A stretch of DNA of 10,919 nt, taken from Isohypsibius dastychi (Eukaryota; Tardigrada; Eutardigrada; Parachela; Isohypsibiidae). Below, in pieces: positions 7,923 to 10,919 of the stretch (its first letter is position 1; each line of letters begins with the position of its first letter). The notes below the pieces were generated by a model. That model worked only from the letters and a program-made list of their open reading frames with translations. It did no database searches and was not told the origin of the DNA. Made by a program: the position numbers and the translations under genes. The stretch is taken from positions 1-10,919 of the forward strand of contig JAQIWT010001407.1 of assembly GCA_034696485.1 (NCBI GenBank). Direction: 5' to 3'.

Positions 7923-8168
7923 CGTAGTCCCGAAATTCGATTAGTCCATTTTGATGCGAATGTGGAGCAATTATCAATTTTCCAGATGGAGCACGGGAGA
8001 AAAATATTGAGCGGATGATAGGGATTCCGCACGAAGAGGGAATCCCAGGATTATAAATTATTCATTCACTGCGAGATTCAATTTTCTCCGGCGGAAGTGG
8101 GTTGATTGATTTGGTTAGCGTGCTGAGTTTGACTGCTGAACCGGATCAAGTCTCGGCCAGCGCGACTG
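7923..8168. promoter_or_regulatory. Divergent promoter region between MOGS and the ANKLE2-type gene
   Basis: The two start codons are 437 bases apart and face away from each other, leaving about 250 bases between the predicted leader exons. The stretch holds GGGATTCC (8021-8028) and GGGAATCCC (8038-8046), which resemble inverted Rel/NF-kappaB sites, a TTATAAATT word (8051-8059), and GCGGAAGTGG (8091-8100), an ETS/GABP-like site often seen in divergent housekeeping promoters. The words are read directly; use as a shared promoter is inferred. Confidence 0.45.
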
Positions 8169-8249
8169 GTAAGCTGCACGCTTAGTCGTGTGCATTCACA
8201 AACAGTCATTTATTTTCGTTTTTGAAATGTGCTGCTTATCTTTGCGCAG
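8169..8249 (+). other. Probable 5' UTR intron of the ANKLE2-type gene (81 bases)
   Basis: A GTAAGC donor at 8169 and a TTTGCGCAG acceptor ending at 8249 flank 81 bases just before the start codon. Reading upstream of the ATG through the join meets an in-frame TGA at 8130-8132 with no earlier ATG, so the upstream exon is noncoding in this model. The same acceptor could instead serve as a trans-splice site if the species uses them. Confidence 0.45.
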
Positions 8250-8255
8250 CATTCC

Positions 8256-10908
8256 ATGATGTCGAGGTATTTTCGTTTTCTTAATTCTTAAATTGTATCT
8301 AACACATATTTCATCGTTTCAGTTCGGTGACATCGACCGCGGACGAGCTCTTCGCATCTCTTGCGAAGATTCCCGCCAATGTTTCCAAAGTCCGTTATTA
8401 TGGAGCGCAGATTCCCAACAGTCCCCCGGACAAATCCATCGTCATCCACCAACTCCCAACTCACAAACAGTTCCGGGAAATCTGTCCAACCGCTCGTTTC
8501 AAAGAGTTCGCATCGCCAGAAGAGGCTTCGTTGTTCTCACGGAATCTCCTTCAAGTTCCCGTTGATCAGAATTTCCGCAAAGTTGTTGAGCCCAAATCTC
8601 CGTACCCCAGTCCGAGCCAGGCTGAACAGGATCTGATTGTACAGTGTGTGACGGAGGAGAATGTGAATCTGCTGAGAACATTGGCTTGGAAGAATCCGAG
8701 ATTATTGATAACTCCTGATGATTCTCCGCAATGTTATAAAGGAACCTGGAGGAGGAACTTGCTTCATATGGCTGTGATTCAGTGTAGTTGGAAAATGTTC
8801 ATGACATTGGTGGAGATTATTGAAAACCCGAGATTGGCAAAGGCGACGCAGTTGACTCAGTTTGAGAATTTGGATGAAAGACGCGCAGTGATTATCAGGT
8901 GAGATTTTGCTCGTAGAATTACCGAGAATTGTCTTTCAGATTATTGATAATTATCATCTAAATCGGACTAATATTTCTTCATTTTTACGTTTTAAATTTT
9001 ATATGATGTGGAATTTTTTCTTTCAGTTTTTTACACAACAAAAAGCCTTGCACGTTTCTTGGAACGTAAATCGGGTTATTTTGAATTCGTTTTGTTCTCC
9101 GGCTATTTGTAATTGTGACGATGATTGAACATTATACCGGAAGTAATTTTTACAACATCTCCGAAAATCGTTTTTGTAAATTTTAATCGTTTTTAATGGG
9201 GATTGTTTCCGACAATTAGAAAGTAGCAAATGTTCTACAATTAATTAATGTTTTAATGCTTTTCTTGTTCAGATGTTCTCGTATTTCCATGGATAATATA
9301 ATATCATAATTTCTCGTATTTTTCCACATGCTTACTTCTCATGTTTTATTGTTGGGGCTAATTTTCGCAAAATTTCTCTGTTGGATAAAATCTTTTTCCG
9401 TCAATCATTCCTAATTATTATTTCACTTCAGCAACTACCTGAATAATCGGACGAAAAAAGAAGAGTCTGTACTGGATTTGGCTGTGATGTACGGAATGAT
9501 TGAAATTGTCGATTTCCTGACTGTTCATCCATATTGTCAAATGGGAATTTCAAATCGGCCCGCAAAAGAAATCGTCTGCTCTCGTGCGTCTACCGACCGG
9601 AAGTCATTTTCTGCCGAGATTCTCAGTATGATGAATGATCGGTGGTATGTTCCACTTATCGTGAGTTCATTGGTGAGTTCACAGCTGATTTTCGAAATTT
9701 GGAAGATGAATTACGTTTTGTCGATGTTGAGTCAATGTAAATAAATCAGGGATAATTTTATTTTCCGTTCTTGTAATGCTTCTTTATTACTTAATAACAA
9801 CCATTAACACGATGCGAAACATTTTCAATACTTTTGGTAAATTGTGTTGAATTTTTGGCTGACATTTTAAAGAAAGTTTGAATTCAAAATAACTGAGATC
9901 TCATTTTTTGCATTTTTATTTGCAGGACGGTGACGGCTCGATAATCGGCGAGCCAGCTCCCGTTGAAGTCATCCATAAAGCCCTCCGCGAAGGTCTTCTC
10001 ATTGGATTATTCGGTCCGAGTCCTTTGAAACTCTGCCAGACTTTCGTCACAGAATTCTCTTCCTCAAGGAGAGGTTCGCGTTCAACGACTCCGGCAGACG
10101 TTTCCGACCTGGATTCCAGCTTGCTGCAGAAAACCGAGGAGAATGTGTTGATCTCAGAAAAGAATGAATTATTCCCCAAACGAAATGAACGGATTTGTAG
10201 AAGGCTGGCCGAGGAACTGGGACCGTGGAAGGAATGGTGGAGTTTTCTTGGAGCTTTCTTGTGTTTGAATAACCGCAAGGGAATGGAATTATTGGAGAAT
10301 TTCTTGGGAAAAATGGATGGTAATTTTGCAGGTGAGGTTTTGATGATGAGTTCTTGATCATCGATTTGCTCATTTAATGATTTGGGGTTCTAGAAATGAG
10401 AAAAATATGGAGGCCAGTTTGCTTTTCTTCTTCTATTTTGTTTGACGCTTAGTAGAATTTTTGCCGTCTTTAATCCTCCAGTTGTGTTTGAAAAGTGGGG
10501 CTATTCATTCTCTTAATTTTGCGACCAGTTAGTTTTTCAGGTTTTCTGCAAAGAACTTCTCTACAAACTGTTTTTGACTGAAATTTCTAATATCGCCAGA
10601 TACGTCAAGTGCTTGAAGTTTGTAAATCTTTTCTGACGCAAACGTTGTCTAGCTTTTTTTGAAAATTTGTTCGTTTTCAGTTTTTATGATTTTATTGATG
10701 GGGACTATCAATGAATTCATCTTTTATTTTAACAGAAACAGAGGGAGTTGCAGTTGCATCTCCGATCATAAAGGACAATCTGGAAACTGTGCAAATTTGT
10801 TCCTGCTCTTTTGTCCATTTGACCAACTCGGAGACTGGAAAGGACGATGAGCTGCCATTTTACACTCCACCATCTAGTCCCGAACCCGAGGAGTCCTATT
10901 TTGAAAAA
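8256..10908 (+). CDS. ANKLE2: ANKLE2/LEM4-type ankyrin protein, 5' part (five exons, cut by window end)
   Basis: In known members this protein works at the ER and nuclear envelope, bringing PP2A to BAF and restraining VRK1 so that the nuclear envelope reforms after mitosis. Coding exons are 8256-8266, 8323-8898, 9432-9660, 9926-10331 and 10736-10908. All joins keep frame (465 codons), and a GTACGT donor at 10909 shows that more exons follow. Residues 27-85 (VRYYG ... FKEFASPEEA) match the viroplasmin-like segment of ANKLE2. Residues 126-155 (WKNPRLLI...RRNLLHMAV) and 197-226 (NYLNNR...VLDLAVMYGM) are the two divergent ankyrin repeats. WYVPLI (267-272), IGEP, LFGPSPL (300-306) and ERICRRLAEELGPWKEWWSFL (360-380) follow the order of the conserved ANKLE2 C-terminal half. 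The usual N-terminal membrane segment and LEM domain are not encoded before this start. The paired ATG codons at 8256 and 8259 begin a tiny 11-base exon. Confidence 0.83.
8899..9431 (+). other. ANKLE2 intron 2 (533 bases)
   Basis: The donor GTGAGA follows ATTATCAG and the acceptor is TTTCACTTCAG. Joining makes a serine codon and connects the two ankyrin repeats as in family members, so no exon seems to be missed. The interior is AT-rich, with nothing else recognised. Confidence 0.85.
9661..9925 (+). other. ANKLE2 intron 3 (265 bases) with tandem donors
   Basis: GTGAGT occurs at 9661 and again at 9673, both in phase 0, with one acceptor, TTTTTATTTGCAG, ending at 9925. Using the second donor would add four residues, VSSL, after WYVPLI. 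Both sites match the donor consensus well. Confidence 0.8.
10332..10735 (+). other. ANKLE2 intron 4 (404 bases)
   Basis: The donor GTGAGG follows TTTTGCAG (exon end 10331) and the acceptor CTTTTATTTTAACAG ends at 10735. The join creates a glutamate codon and enters an acidic, serine- and proline-rich segment (PPSSPEPEE near the window end). The interior is AT-rich and nothing else is recognised. Confidence 0.75.
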
Positions 10909-10919
10909 GTACGTATAAA

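Noticed and set aside
8361-8636. Other-frame open frames over ANKLE2 exon 2
   Set aside because: They are overlapping shadows of the conserved frame and have no independent support.

Overview
The window reads as eukaryotic, probably arthropod, nuclear DNA. It has protein genes split by short GT-AG introns (about 55 to 750 bases), AT-rich introns and spacers, and no operon structure. One promoter pairs a TATAAAAG box with a TCAGTC initiator 29 bases downstream, a typical arthropod arrangement. A finer placement (insect, crustacean, springtail, mite) cannot be made from the sequence alone.

Layout. (1) 91-908, plus strand: a complete three-exon gene for an unrecognised acidic protein of 199 residues, with its own promoter. 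(2) 909-3577: about 2.7 kb of mostly intergenic DNA. It holds a diverged direct repeat, a compact cluster of hairpins with a perfect 28-bp stem at its core, a cluster of palindromes, and one candidate two-exon minus-strand gene for a small membrane protein (2531 down to 2200). (3) 7818 down to 3633, minus strand: a complete four-exon gene for ER processing alpha-glucosidase I (MOGS, GH63), 836 residues, with a polyA signal just past its stop. (4) 7819-8255: a compact divergent promoter region. (5) 8256 to the right edge, plus strand: the first five coding exons of an ANKLE2/LEM4-type protein, cut off at the window end.

Functions. Glucosidase I removes the outermost glucose from new N-glycans in the ER. 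ANKLE2 works at the ER and nuclear envelope, promoting dephosphorylation of BAF when the nucleus reforms after mitosis. The two are head to head, about 440 bases apart, so shared regulation is possible, but no pathway link is known. The gene at the left edge has no evident link to either.

All exon joins were derived by eye from splice consensus, reading phase and remembered family alignment. The MOGS and ANKLE2 joins keep frame throughout and give total lengths divisible by three. I see no defence system, transposase, virus, CRISPR array, rRNA or tRNA. The items most worth checking are the orphan gene, the hairpin cluster, the small membrane protein, the ANKLE2 N-terminus without a LEM domain, and two tandem splice sites.
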